Source: Bradyrhizobium sp. WD16 (lineage in GTDB: Bacteria; Pseudomonadota; Alphaproteobacteria; Rhizobiales; Xanthobacteraceae). Taken from it: a DNA stretch of 64,000 bases. Within the stretch, counting starts at the first letter, position 1. Each line of letters starts with the position of its first letter. A program made the position numbers and the translations under genes. The stretch covers positions 868,001-932,000 of the forward strand of contig NZ_CP028908.1 of the NCBI RefSeq assembly GCF_024181725.1, read 5' to 3'. Below are positions 56,782-64,000 of the stretch, piece by piece. Below the pieces are notes generated by a model. That model was given only the letters and a program-made list of their open reading frames with translations, had not been told where the DNA came from and did not search any database.

Positions 56782-57891
56782 TCAGAAGACGACGACGGAG
56801 CGGATCGACTTGCCCTCGTGCATCAGGTCGAAGCCCTTGTTGATCTCCTCGAGCTTGAGGATGTGGGTGATCATCGGGTCGATCTCGATCTTGCCGTTCA
56901 TGTACCAGTCGACGATCTTGGGCACGTCGGTCCGGCCGCGGGCGCCGCCGAACGCCGTGCCCTTCCACACCCGCCCGGTGACCAGCTGGAACGGCCGTGT
57001 CGAGATTTCCTTGCCGGCCTCGGCGACGCCGATGACGACCGACGTGCCCCAGCCGCGGTGGCAGGCCTCCAGCGCCTGGCGCATCACCGTGGTGTTGCCG
57101 GTGCAGTCGAAGGTGAAGTCGGCGCCGCCGTCGGTCAGCGCCACGAGGTGCTGGACGATGTCGGTGTCGATCTTCTTGGGGTTGACGAAATGGGTCATGC
57201 CGAAGCGGCGGCCCCATTCCTCCTTGTCGTCATTAAGGTCGACGCCGATGATCTTGTCGGCCCCGACCATCCGCGCGCCCTGGAGGACGTTGAGGCCGAT
57301 GCCGCCGAGGCCGAACACCACCACGTTGGCGCCCGGCCAGACCTTGGCGGTATTGACCACGGCGCCGACGCCGGTGGTGACGCCGCAGCCGATATAGCAG
57401 GCCTTGTCGAACGGCGCGTCCTCGCGGATCTTGGCCACCGCGATTTCCGGCAGCACGGTGTGATTGGCGAAGGTCGAGCAGCCCATGTAGTGGTAGATCG
57501 GCTTGCCCTTGTAGCTGAAGCGCGAGGTGCCGTCGGGCATGACGCCCTTGCCCTGGGTGGCGCGGATCGAGGTGCACAGATTGGTCATGCGGCTAAGGCA
57601 GCTTTTGCACTGCCGGCATTCCGGCGTGTAGAGCGGAATGACGTGGTCGCCCGGCTTGACCGAGGTGACCCCGGCGCCGACCTCGCGGACGATGCCGGCG
57701 CCCTCATGGCCGAGAATGGACGGGAAGATGCCTTCGCTGTCGAGGCCGTCCAGGGTGTAGGCGTCGGTGTGGCAGATGCCGGTGGCCATGATCTCGACCA
57801 GGACTTCGCCGGCCTTGGGCCCCTCCAGGTCGACCTCGACGATCTCGAGCGGTTTCTTCGCCTCGAAGGCGACGGCGGCGCGGGTCTTCAT
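56782..57891 (-). CDS. S-(hydroxymethyl)glutathione dehydrogenase, class III alcohol dehydrogenase
   Basis: The 369-residue zinc alcohol dehydrogenase oxidises S-hydroxymethylglutathione to S-formylglutathione with NAD+. Catalytic zinc region [21 protein letters not shown] and the structural zinc lobe [15 protein letters not shown] are intact. The nucleotide motif is [17 protein letters not shown] near residue 195. [18 protein letters not shown] near 108 is specific to class III enzymes. Known names are adhC, frmA, adhI or flhA. It follows the cytochrome gene and precedes gfa, linking methanol oxidation to formate production; the S-formylglutathione hydrolase is not in the window. Confidence 0.95.
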   Translation of the reverse strand: MKTRAAVAFEAKKPLEIVEVDLEGPKAGEVLVEIMATGICHTDAYTLDGLDSEGIFPSILGHEGAGIVREVGAGVTSVKPGDHVIPLYTPECRQCKSCLSRMTNLCTSIRATQGKGVMPDGTSRFSYKGKPIYHYMGCSTFANHTVLPEIAVAKIREDAPFDKACYIGCGVTTGVGAVVNTAKVWPGANVVVFGLGGIGLNVLQGARMVGADKIIGVDLNDDKEEWGRRFGMTHFVNPKKIDTDIVQHLVALTDGGADFTFDCTGNTTVMRQALEACHRGWGTSVVIGVAEAGKEISTRPFQLVTGRVWKGTAFGGARGRTDVPKIVDWYMNGKIEIDPMITHILKLEEINKGFDLMHEGKSIRSVVVF

Positions 57892-58084
57892 CCTAAACTC
57901 CAGTTTTGCATTTCAACTATCGTTTGCCAGTTCGACTCTCGAACGAGGGGGGAGAAACCAAGGGGTGAGAATCGCCGGTCCGTTTTAGGGCCTTTTTCGC
58001 CGCGCGTGAATCGGAGCGACGGCTCCGACTTCCTGATTGGCGCTAGTTCCTCGAGCGAAGCGCGTCCGCTTCGCGTGACGACGT

Positions 58085-58606
58085 TCAATGCCCCATGCAG
58101 CTCGTTTCCGCCTTGGTATAGGCCTCCGGTTTGTCTTCGTGCTTGGCCGGGCGGACGCGGCCGACCGCGTCATTGGCCCGGGCCCGCAGGTAGATGTAGA
58201 TGTCGTCCAGATAGCAGACCACGTTCGCATTTTCGCCGAATGCCGGCATGACGTTTTCCTGGGACGACGACACGTTCTTGCGGCCGGTGGCGACGACGTT
58301 GAGGAAGTCGCCGTAACTGAGATTGTTGAGCGAGTCTTTCAAGGCCGGAGCGTAGGTCGAGCCCATGCCGTCCGGGCCGTGACAGACGTGGCATTCGGAG
58401 TGATAGCGGCGATAGCCGGAATAGGTGTACCAGTCGACGGTGCCGTCAGCAGCCACGTTGAAGGTCGGATCGCCATCCTTCGCGAAGTATTTTCCGTCTT
58501 CCGACTTCACGGCTTTCGGATCACCGCTGCCGTCGGCATGAGCAATCCCTCCGAACGCCACGACAGCAATCACTGCACCCAAGAAAATGGCTCGCACGCG
58601 CTTCAT
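58085..58606 (-). CDS. c-type cytochrome, methanol metabolism-related
   Basis: The 173-residue periplasmic cytochrome has a signal peptide (ending GGIAHADG) and one heme site, CHVCH, near residue 72 in YRRYHSECHVCHGPDGMGS. Two more cysteines occur (VVCYLDDIYIYLRAR and TSCMGH). The YSGYRRYHSECHVCHGPDG pattern and its placement after xoxF match the methanol-metabolism cytochrome family that accepts electrons from lanthanide methanol dehydrogenase. A very strong hairpin separates it from xoxF. Confidence 0.88.
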   Translation of the reverse strand: MKRVRAIFLGAVIAVVAFGGIAHADGSGDPKAVKSEDGKYFAKDGDPTFNVAADGTVDWYTYSGYRRYHSECHVCHGPDGMGSTYAPALKDSLNNLSYGDFLNVVATGRKNVSSSQENVMPAFGENANVVCYLDDIYIYLRARANDAVGRVRPAKHEDKPEAYTKAETSCMGH

Positions 58607-58671
58607 CCCCGATGTTTGTATTCGGTTTTCTTGACGCCCGGCTTGAAAGGACGAGCCTGGCGCATTCGTGA

Positions 58672-58705
58672 ATGTCCCGGCGCGAAGGTTTTCGCGCCGG
58701 GACAT
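58672..58705 (-). terminator. 15-bp perfect hairpin between xoxF and its cytochrome gene
   Basis: ATGTCCCGGCGCGAA pairs perfectly with its complement around a 4-nt loop, starting eight bases after the xoxF stop. No T-run follows on the minus strand. It probably stabilises the xoxF mRNA 3' end or attenuates transcription into the cytochrome gene. Confidence 0.65.
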
Positions 58706-58712
58706 GTCGTTG

Positions 58713-60521
58713 TCAGCTTCGCGGCAGCGTGAACACGGTGAGCGTACCACCGAGCGCGGTGTAGCTGCTCAGGGCGGCATAGCCGCCGACCGCGCCCAGA
58801 CCCGCCGTCGGATCGGTCAGCCCCGCAGCGAGGCCGATGCCGGCCCAGCCGCCGACGCCGGACAGAACCGCCACGTACTGCTGGCCGCCATGTTCATAGG
58901 TCGTGACGTTGCCGATGATGCCCGACGGGGTCTTGAACTTGTACAGTTCCTTGCCCGTCTTGGCGTCGACCGCCTTCAGGTAGCCCTCGAGCGTGCCGTA
59001 GAACACCACGCCACCGGCGGTGGCGAGCGCACCCGACCACACCGAGAACTGCTCCTTGTTCGACCACACGATCTTGCCGGTCTTGCCGTCCCAGGCGATG
59101 AAGTTGCCCATGTTGGTTTCGCCGGCAGGCGGATACATCGAGAGCGTGGCGCCGACATAGGGCTGGCCCGCGCTGTAGCTCACCTTGAACGGCTCGTAGT
59201 CCATGCAGACGTGGTTGGTCGGCACGTAGAACAGCTGCGTCTCCGGCGAATAGGCCGCCGGCTGCTCGTCCTTGGAGCCGAGCGCCGCCGGGCAGATGCC
59301 CTTGACGTTGTGATCCTCGCCGGCCTTGTCGGTCGAGTACTGGTCGACGACCTTCGGCCGGCCGTAGGTCGGCGAGCTCTTGTTCATGTCGACGCCGGTC
59401 GTCCAGTTGACCTTCGGATCGTACTTCTCGGCGACCAGCAGTTCGCCGTTGGTGCGGTCGAGGGTATAGCCGAGACCGTTGCGGTCGAAATGGGTCAACA
59501 GCTTGCGCGGCGTGCCGTTGATCGTCTGATCGGTGAGGATCATCTCGTTGACGCCGTCATAGTCCCATTCGTCATGGGGGGTCATCTGGTAGACCCACTT
59601 GGCGACGCCGGTGTCAGGATCACGGGCGAAGATGGTCATCGACCACTTGTTGTCACCCGGACGCTGCTTCGGATTCCAGGTCGAGGGGTTGCCCGAACCG
59701 TAATAGACGAGGTTCAGAGCCGGATCGTAGGACAGCCAGCCCCAGGTGCAGCCGCCGCCGATCTTCCACTGATCGCCCTGCCAGGTCTTCAGGCTCGAGT
59801 CCTTGCCGACCGGCTTGCCGAGCACAGTGGTCTTTTCCGGATCGAGCTTGATCTGGTCGTCCGGGCCTTCGGAGAAGGCGCGCCAGGCCTGCTTGCCGGT
59901 CTTGAGGTCGTAGGCGGTGACGTGGCACTGCACGCCGAACTCGCCGCCGGAGATGCCGACCAGGACCTTGTCCTTGACCACCAGCGGCGCCGAGGTGCCG
60001 GTCCCGCCCTTGCTGGGATCGCCGTTCTTGGTGCTCCAGGCCACCTTGCCGGTCTTGGCGTCGAGCGCCACCAGCGTGGTGTCGGCCTGGTGCAGGATGA
60101 TCAGGCCGTCGCCATAGGCGAGGCCGCGGTTGACGGTGTCGCAGCACATCACCGGAATGACGTTGGGATCCTGCTTGGGCTCGTAGTGCCAGATGATCTT
60201 GTTCTCGTTCTTGAGGTCGAGAGCATAGACCTTGTTGGGGAACGGCGTGTGGACGTACATCACGTCGCCGATGATCAGCGGGCCGCCTTCGTGGCCGCGC
60301 AACACGCCGGTCGAGAAGGTCCAGGCCACCTGGAGCTTGCCGACATTGGCGGGCGTGATCTGCTTGAGCTTCGAGTAGCGCGTATTGGCGTAATCGCCGG
60401 CCGGCATGACCCAACCCTTCGGGTCCTGCGACATCTTATTCAGCTCGTCGTTGGCACGAGCCGCGCCTGCGGCCATCAAGGCCGTGACGCTCAGGCAAGT
60501 CATCAGCATCACCTTGCGCAT
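58713..60521 (-). CDS. xoxF: Lanthanide-dependent methanol dehydrogenase XoxF
   Basis: The 602-residue periplasmic PQQ dehydrogenase has a signal peptide (cleavage near residue 23) and eight-bladed propeller. The adjacent-cysteine disulfide CC at 126-127 is present. The active-site segment [11 protein letters not shown] carries Asp320 and, two residues later, Asp322; this extra Asp distinguishes XoxF from calcium MxaF, which has Ala there, and coordinates the rare-earth ion. It oxidises methanol to formaldehyde. AAGGA lies upstream of the ATG. Downstream genes handle electrons (cytochrome) and formaldehyde (dehydrogenase, Gfa). Confidence 0.96.
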   Translation of the reverse strand: MRKVMLMTCLSVTALMAAGAARANDELNKMSQDPKGWVMPAGDYANTRYSKLKQITPANVGKLQVAWTFSTGVLRGHEGGPLIIGDVMYVHTPFPNKVYALDLKNENKIIWHYEPKQDPNVIPVMCCDTVNRGLAYGDGLIILHQADTTLVALDAKTGKVAWSTKNGDPSKGGTGTSAPLVVKDKVLVGISGGEFGVQCHVTAYDLKTGKQAWRAFSEGPDDQIKLDPEKTTVLGKPVGKDSSLKTWQGDQWKIGGGCTWGWLSYDPALNLVYYGSGNPSTWNPKQRPGDNKWSMTIFARDPDTGVAKWVYQMTPHDEWDYDGVNEMILTDQTINGTPRKLLTHFDRNGLGYTLDRTNGELLVAEKYDPKVNWTTGVDMNKSSPTYGRPKVVDQYSTDKAGEDHNVKGICPAALGSKDEQPAAYSPETQLFYVPTNHVCMDYEPFKVSYSAGQPYVGATLSMYPPAGETNMGNFIAWDGKTGKIVWSNKEQFSVWSGALATAGGVVFYGTLEGYLKAVDAKTGKELYKFKTPSGIIGNVTTYEHGGQQYVAVLSGVGGWAGIGLAAGLTDPTAGLGAVGGYAALSSYTALGGTLTVFTLPRS

Positions 60522-61084
60522 AGCGAATCCTTCCCGAGTTTTTTCTCTGTCTGGCTGTCAACCATCGAATTGTCGCTGGGCTACCCCGGTCCAGCGTCAG
60601 CTCTTGTGCGGGAGAATTGTTGCGACCGCCGGTCACGGCTTTTTGGCGCCGGATCACCTGGTCTGGGTCTCCCTCAACAGTCGGTAGACTTGGGACGTTG
60701 TCCCCCGCAGATCCCTCCTCCCGATTGCACTCTCTGGGTCACCGCCCGAGACGACCCACGTGTTCCATTTTGATCTGGAATCCCTAACCGGTCCGGCGCC
60801 GGGAGACTTGCCCAAGAGGGAAACCGACTTGTTCCTGAGCGAAACGAGACTGACTTTTTATTCCGCAGCTTCACCCGGCAGTATTTCCGGGTTGATTTCG
60901 CACCTGCGATAGCGCGTGTGCCGATGCACAACTCCACCGGTTTCCGGCAACGAAGGTTCCGCTTGACGGAAGGCGAACTAAATTGGAGGATTTAACAAAG
61001 AAGGTACCGGAGGAACGCTGCTCGACACACCCCTTGGGCTCCAGCGACCCGCATTGAACTGTAGGCAAGCGCCACCTTGCCACC

Positions 61085-61181
61085 GGTGTCGTTCCAATAC
61101 CGGTGTCTCCCAAAATTGGCGTCTCTCCAACACCGTTGTCTTTGCGATGGTCTCTCAGCGCCCGTTTCGCGCGGTGGTGTC
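61085..61181 (+). repeat. Iterated GGTGTC-like motif at 16-17-bp spacing
   Basis: GGTGTC (61085), GGTGTC (61102), GGCGTC (61118) and GTTGTC (61135) recur at 17, 16 and 17 bp. Further copies are GGTCTC (61149) and GGTGTC (61176). The last is about 100 bp before the AraC-type start. It may be a multi-site regulator platform; coincidence cannot be excluded. Confidence 0.4.
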
Positions 61182-61209
61182 TCCGCAAGTGGTATCGCAA
61201 CACTGGTTG

Positions 61210-61224
61210 TATCGGTAACCGATA
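61210..61224. promoter_or_regulatory. Perfect dyad upstream of the AraC regulator
   Basis: TATCGGT and ACCGATA flank one base, giving a perfect 7-bp inverted repeat 57 bases before the regulator ATG. It is a candidate operator, possibly autoregulatory. Confidence 0.4.
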
Positions 61225-61281
61225 TCGCGCCTCGCGGCGGATAGCTGGGTTTCGGTCTCGCGTCACTCATGTGGTTGGTTC

Positions 61282-62292
61282 ATGTCCAATAGCCTTCGTT
61301 CGCTGAGCACCACTGGATTGACGCCCAAGACGCAGGTTCAGTACTGGACCGATGCGCTGACCGAGCTTTGCGGGAAATTCGACGTTGATCCCCTGGGAGC
61401 GTCCTCACTCGAGGGCCACATCAACTACACGACGGTGTCGCGGCTGAAGCTCTGCCAGATCGAGGCCAGCCAGCACCGCATTGCCCTTCCCAACTCGCGG
61501 GTCAGGAAGGCGGAGCATCCCTTCGTCAAGGTCCTGTTCCAGACCTACGGAATATCCCATTTCGAGCAGGATGGGCGCCGCATCGAGCTCATGCCCGGCG
61601 ATTGTCTCGCCTATGACGTTTCCGGCCCCCATACGATCATCAGCCCGTCGCTGACGCGGCACGAGGTCGTCATCGTGCCGACGGAATTGCTCGAGGAGCG
61701 CGGCTTCCATTCGGCGAAGATGCCGGTGTGCAAGGTCTCGGCCCGGACCGGCACCGGCCGGATCGTCCATGACTTTGTCCACGCGGCCTTCGGCGAAGCG
61801 CCAAGACTGTCGCCGTCCACCGCGACCAGCCTCGCCGACACCCTGATCGATCTACTGCTCCTGCCTCTTCGCGAGGTCGGGACGATGTCCGATCGCAGCG
61901 GTCCAGCCGCCCTGTATCTCAAGGCCCAGGCGTTCATCCGCGACCACCTGCGCGACCCGGAGCTGAGCATCGAGCAGATTTCGGCCGCGCTGGGCTGCAG
62001 CAAGCGCTATCTGCACATGATCTTCAGCGACCGCGGCATGACCGTCAGCGACTATATCTGGCAGGCACGGCTGCAGAACTGCCGTCAGGAGCTTGAGGAC
62101 GCCCAGGGCAAGACCATCACCGACGTCGCGTTCTCGTGGGGCTTTTCCAGCTCGTCGCACTTCAGCCGCGTCTTCCGGCGGTACTTCGGCGTCTCGCCGT
62201 CGTCCATCCTCAAGGTGCAGCACCAGCATCATCTCGCCCCGGATGCCTTGATGAAGCAATCGGTCCGGACCTTCAGGTTTCCCAGCGCATAG
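61282..62292 (+). CDS. AraC-family transcriptional regulator
   Basis: The 336-residue regulator has an N-terminal AraC-binding-like sensor domain (to about residue 190; GDCLAYDVSGPHTII near 110) and a C-terminal double helix-turn-helix: LSIEQISAALGCSKRYLHMIF and ITDVAFSWGFSSSSHFSRVFRRYFGVSP. The RYFGVSPS ending is the family signature. It diverges from xoxF across a 760-base region, so control of methanol oxidation is possible; the aromatic hydroxylase genes downstream are the other candidate targets. Confidence 0.9.
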   Translation: MSNSLRSLSTTGLTPKTQVQYWTDALTELCGKFDVDPLGASSLEGHINYTTVSRLKLCQIEASQHRIALPNSRVRKAEHPFVKVLFQTYGISHFEQDGRRIELMPGDCLAYDVSGPHTIISPSLTRHEVVIVPTELLEERGFHSAKMPVCKVSARTGTGRIVHDFVHAAFGEAPRLSPSTATSLADTLIDLLLLPLREVGTMSDRSGPAALYLKAQAFIRDHLRDPELSIEQISAALGCSKRYLHMIFSDRGMTVSDYIWQARLQNCRQELEDAQGKTITDVAFSWGFSSSSHFSRVFRRYFGVSPSSILKVQHQHHLAPDALMKQSVRTFRFPSA

Positions 62293-62405
62293 TTTGGGCG
62301 CGGCGCGCTTCTGGCCGCCACGCTGCCCGGCCGATGTCCGTCCGACATCCTCGATGCGGGCGTTCGTCGACAGGCGCGAAGATCGTCGCGTGATGCGACC
62401 GACGA

Positions 62406-62900
62406 TCAACCTGGCTCGCCCCTTGCCACGTCTCGCAACGGCGCTCTACTGAGTTCGTTGGCCGCAGCGATCGTCTTCCGCAGAAGCCGCAGGAACTGCT
62501 CTGCTTCCTTTTCGGTCAGGCCGCGCAGCATGATCCGCTGCGCGGCCTCGACCGCCGGCACTATCCTGCGAAGAGTTCGCCCGCCCTCAACGGTGAGCCG
62601 CAATTCGCGGGCGCGCCTGTCCCGGCTGCTCGGGTGGCGGACCATCAAGCCCTTCTGCACCAAGCGGTCGACGACCCCGGTAATCGTCGTTCGATCATAG
62701 GCAATCAATCCGGCCAGCGTCACTTGATCAATTCCCGGGCTCGCGCCGACGGCCGAGAGAGCCGCGTATTGCACGGGGGTGAGGTCAAATCCTGCCTCCT
62801 CGACCTCGTTGACGAACACAGCCACCGCGATCTGCTGAAAGCGGCGCGCCAGATGGCCGGGCATCTCATTGTTGTCTCTTACCACACCGCTATCTTTCAC
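62406..62900 (-). CDS. MarR-family regulator, MobR-like
   Basis: The winged-helix repressor of about 164 residues carries FDLTPVQYAALSAVGASPGIDQVTLAGLIAYDRTTITGVVDRL, then the wing SSRDRRARELRLTVEGG. I chose the GTG at 62900 because GAGGAG sits six bases upstream; an ATG at 62948 lies inside the presumed operator. It diverges from a MobA-like 3-hydroxybenzoate hydroxylase gene, exactly as MobR does from mobA in Comamonas, so ligand-relieved repression of that gene is the likely role. Confidence 0.85.
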   Translation of the reverse strand: MKDSGVVRDNNEMPGHLARRFQQIAVAVFVNEVEEAGFDLTPVQYAALSAVGASPGIDQVTLAGLIAYDRTTITGVVDRLVQKGLMVRHPSSRDRRARELRLTVEGGRTLRRIVPAVEAAQRIMLRGLTEKEAEQFLRLLRKTIAAANELSRAPLRDVARGEPG

Positions 62901-62941
62901 CGCGCCCTCCTCAACAATCGGGTTGACTAGTATACTGATGA

Positions 62942-62953
62942 TCAGCATGCTGA
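62942..62953. promoter_or_regulatory. Palindromic operator candidate between marR and mobA-like genes
   Basis: TCAGCATGCTGA is a perfect 12-bp palindrome. On the minus strand TATACT follows it, a good -10 element for the regulator, so a bound MarR dimer would cover the divergent promoters. Confidence 0.5.
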
Positions 62954-63011
62954 GTAAATACCCGGGAGCGCGATCGCTCCGCCCCCGGACAGTCCGGCAC
63001 GGAGGCGTCTG

Positions 63012-64000
63012 ATGCAGTTCCACCTCAACGGCTTCGAGCCGGGCGATCCGGAAATCGTCGATCCGACCGAGCGGCATTCGCCGCCGGGGGCATCCGGCAC
63101 CGTTCCGGAAGAGGTCGATGTCCTGATCGTCGGTTGCGGGCCGGCGGGTTTGACCCTGGCGGCGCAGCTTGCTGCCTTCCCTGACATCAAGACCTGCATC
63201 GTGGACCAGAAGGCTGGCCGATTGCTCCGCGGCCAGGCCGACGGCATCGCCTGCCGCACGATGGAGATGTTCCACGCCTTCGACTTCAGCGAGCGCGTGC
63301 TGAAGGAGGCCTATTGGGTCAACGAGACGACGTTCTGGAAACCGGACGACACCTCCTGTGAGAAGATCGTCCGCAGCGGCAGGGTCCAGGACGTCGAGGA
63401 CGGGCTCTCGGAATTCCCGCACGTCATTTTGAATCAGGCCCGGGTGCATGACTTCTTCCTCGACCACATGCGCAGATCGGCGGCCAAACTCGAGCCGTAC
63501 TATGCACGGCGCGCGCTCGAGGTTCGGGCCGACGCGACCGCGGCCGGTGCCGACGGCTCCTCCCGCCCGGTGACCGTCAGGCTCGAGCGCCTCGACCCCT
63601 CGCACGAGGGACAGATCGAGACAGTCCGGGCCCGCTTCGTCATCGGCTGCGACGGCGCCCGCAGCACTGTACGCAAATCCATCGGGCGCGTTCTCCACGG
63701 CGATTCCGCCAACCATGCCTGGGGAGTGATGGACGTCCTGGCTGTCACCGATTTTCCGGACATTCGCCTGAAATCGCTGATCCAATCCTCGACCGAGGGC
63801 AGCATCATCGTCATCCCGAGGGAAGGCGGCTATCTTGTTCGGCTATATGTTGAACTCGCTGCTCTCGACGTGGGCGAGAGGGTCTCCAGCCGCAACGTCA
63901 CTGTCGATGATCTGATCGCGAAGGCGCAGCGAATTCTCAACCCGTATACGCTCGAGGTGAAAGACATCGCATGGTGGTCCGTTTACGAGATCGGCCAGCG
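63012..64000 (+). CDS. MobA-like FAD aromatic hydroxylase, cut by window end
   Basis: The first 329 residues of a group A flavin monooxygenase are present; the frame runs off the window. It begins MQFHLNGFEPGDPEI, the opening of 3-hydroxybenzoate 4-monooxygenase. The FAD motif is VDVLIVGCGPAGLTLAAQLA near residue 36 and the second flavin motif is FVIGCDGARSTVRKSIG near 215. These enzymes hydroxylate phenolic rings with NADPH and O2; phenol 2-monooxygenase is the main alternative. The full family length is about 640 residues. Control by the divergent MarR gene is likely. Confidence 0.85.
   Translation, partial: MQFHLNGFEPGDPEIVDPTERHSPPGASGTVPEEVDVLIVGCGPAGLTLAAQLAAFPDIKTCIVDQKAGRLLRGQADGIACRTMEMFHAFDFSERVLKEAYWVNETTFWKPDDTSCEKIVRSGRVQDVEDGLSEFPHVILNQARVHDFFLDHMRRSAAKLEPYYARRALEVRADATAAGADGSSRPVTVRLERLDPSHEGQIETVRARFVIGCDGARSTVRKSIGRVLHGDSANHAWGVMDVLAVTDFPDIRLKSLIQSSTEGSIIVIPREGGYLVRLYVELAALDVGERVSSRNVTVDDLIAKAQRILNPYTLEVKDIAWWSVYEIGQ

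Larger units (their letters stand above)
60522..61281. other. Long divergent regulatory region between xoxF and the AraC regulator
   Basis: There is no gene in 760 bases. It contains a GGGAC-GTT-GTCCC dyad near 60700, the iterated GGTGTC-type motif and palindrome listed separately, and presumably the promoters for both genes. No clear -35/-10 or -24/-12 pair was identified. Confidence 0.5.

Overview
The window looks like chromosomal DNA from a GC-rich alphaproteobacterium of the Hyphomicrobiales, most like the Bradyrhizobium/Rhodopseudomonas group. This rests on protein families, the hup/hyp gene order and GC-rich codon use. No rRNA, tRNA or CRISPR array was recognised. The encoded lifestyle is metabolically versatile: organosulfur scavenging, hydrogen oxidation, lanthanide-dependent methanol oxidation and aromatic hydroxylation.

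Region 1 (0.6-21.2 kb) starts with a MurJ-type flippase and continues as an organosulfur scavenging island. It holds three NtaA/DszA-type FMN monooxygenases (one frameshifted by a 10-bp tandem duplication), an SfnG-type dimethylsulfone monooxygenase, two acyl-CoA-dehydrogenase-fold monooxygenases, a flavin reductase-like protein and an FMO-like flavoprotein. It also holds two sulfonate-type ABC importers, two NlpA/MetQ-type binding proteins and the C-terminal stump of a cysteine synthase. The probable logic is import, oxidative C-S cleavage and release of sulfite.

Region 2 (21.2-24.1 kb) has an array of palindromic hairpin modules bounded by CTAG, then an MBOAT O-acyltransferase with a membrane-anchored partner. 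The partner's stop codon is supplied by the array.

Region 3 (24.3-47.1 kb, all minus strand) is a complete uptake [NiFe]-hydrogenase locus. In transcription order it reads hupS-L-E-C, terminator, hupD-F-G-H-I-J-K, hypA-B-C-D-E, hoxA, hupT, hupU, hupV, hypF, then a TonB-dependent receptor overlapping hypF by one base. Two good sigma-54 -24/-12 promoters precede hupS and hupD. The H2 sensor (HupUV), kinase (HupT) and NtrC-type activator (HoxA) that would drive them lie in the same locus. The receptor is split by a C7 homopolymer and may serve nickel uptake.

Region 4 (47.5-55.2 kb) has an orphan BamA paralogue and a NodT-MacA-MacB type tripartite efflux operon.

Region 5 (55.2-56.0 kb) has a glycosyltransferase remnant and a second hairpin array. 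It is built from the same modules as the first, in inverted orientation and different order, with two modules base-for-base identical to their partners 34 kb away.

Region 6 (56.0-60.5 kb, minus strand) is a methanol oxidation cluster: xoxF, a methanol-related c-type cytochrome, glutathione-dependent formaldehyde dehydrogenase and Gfa. Region 7 (60.5-64 kb) has an AraC regulator, a MarR regulator and the start of a MobA-like aromatic hydroxylase cut by the window edge.

The least explained structure is the pair of modular hairpin arrays.
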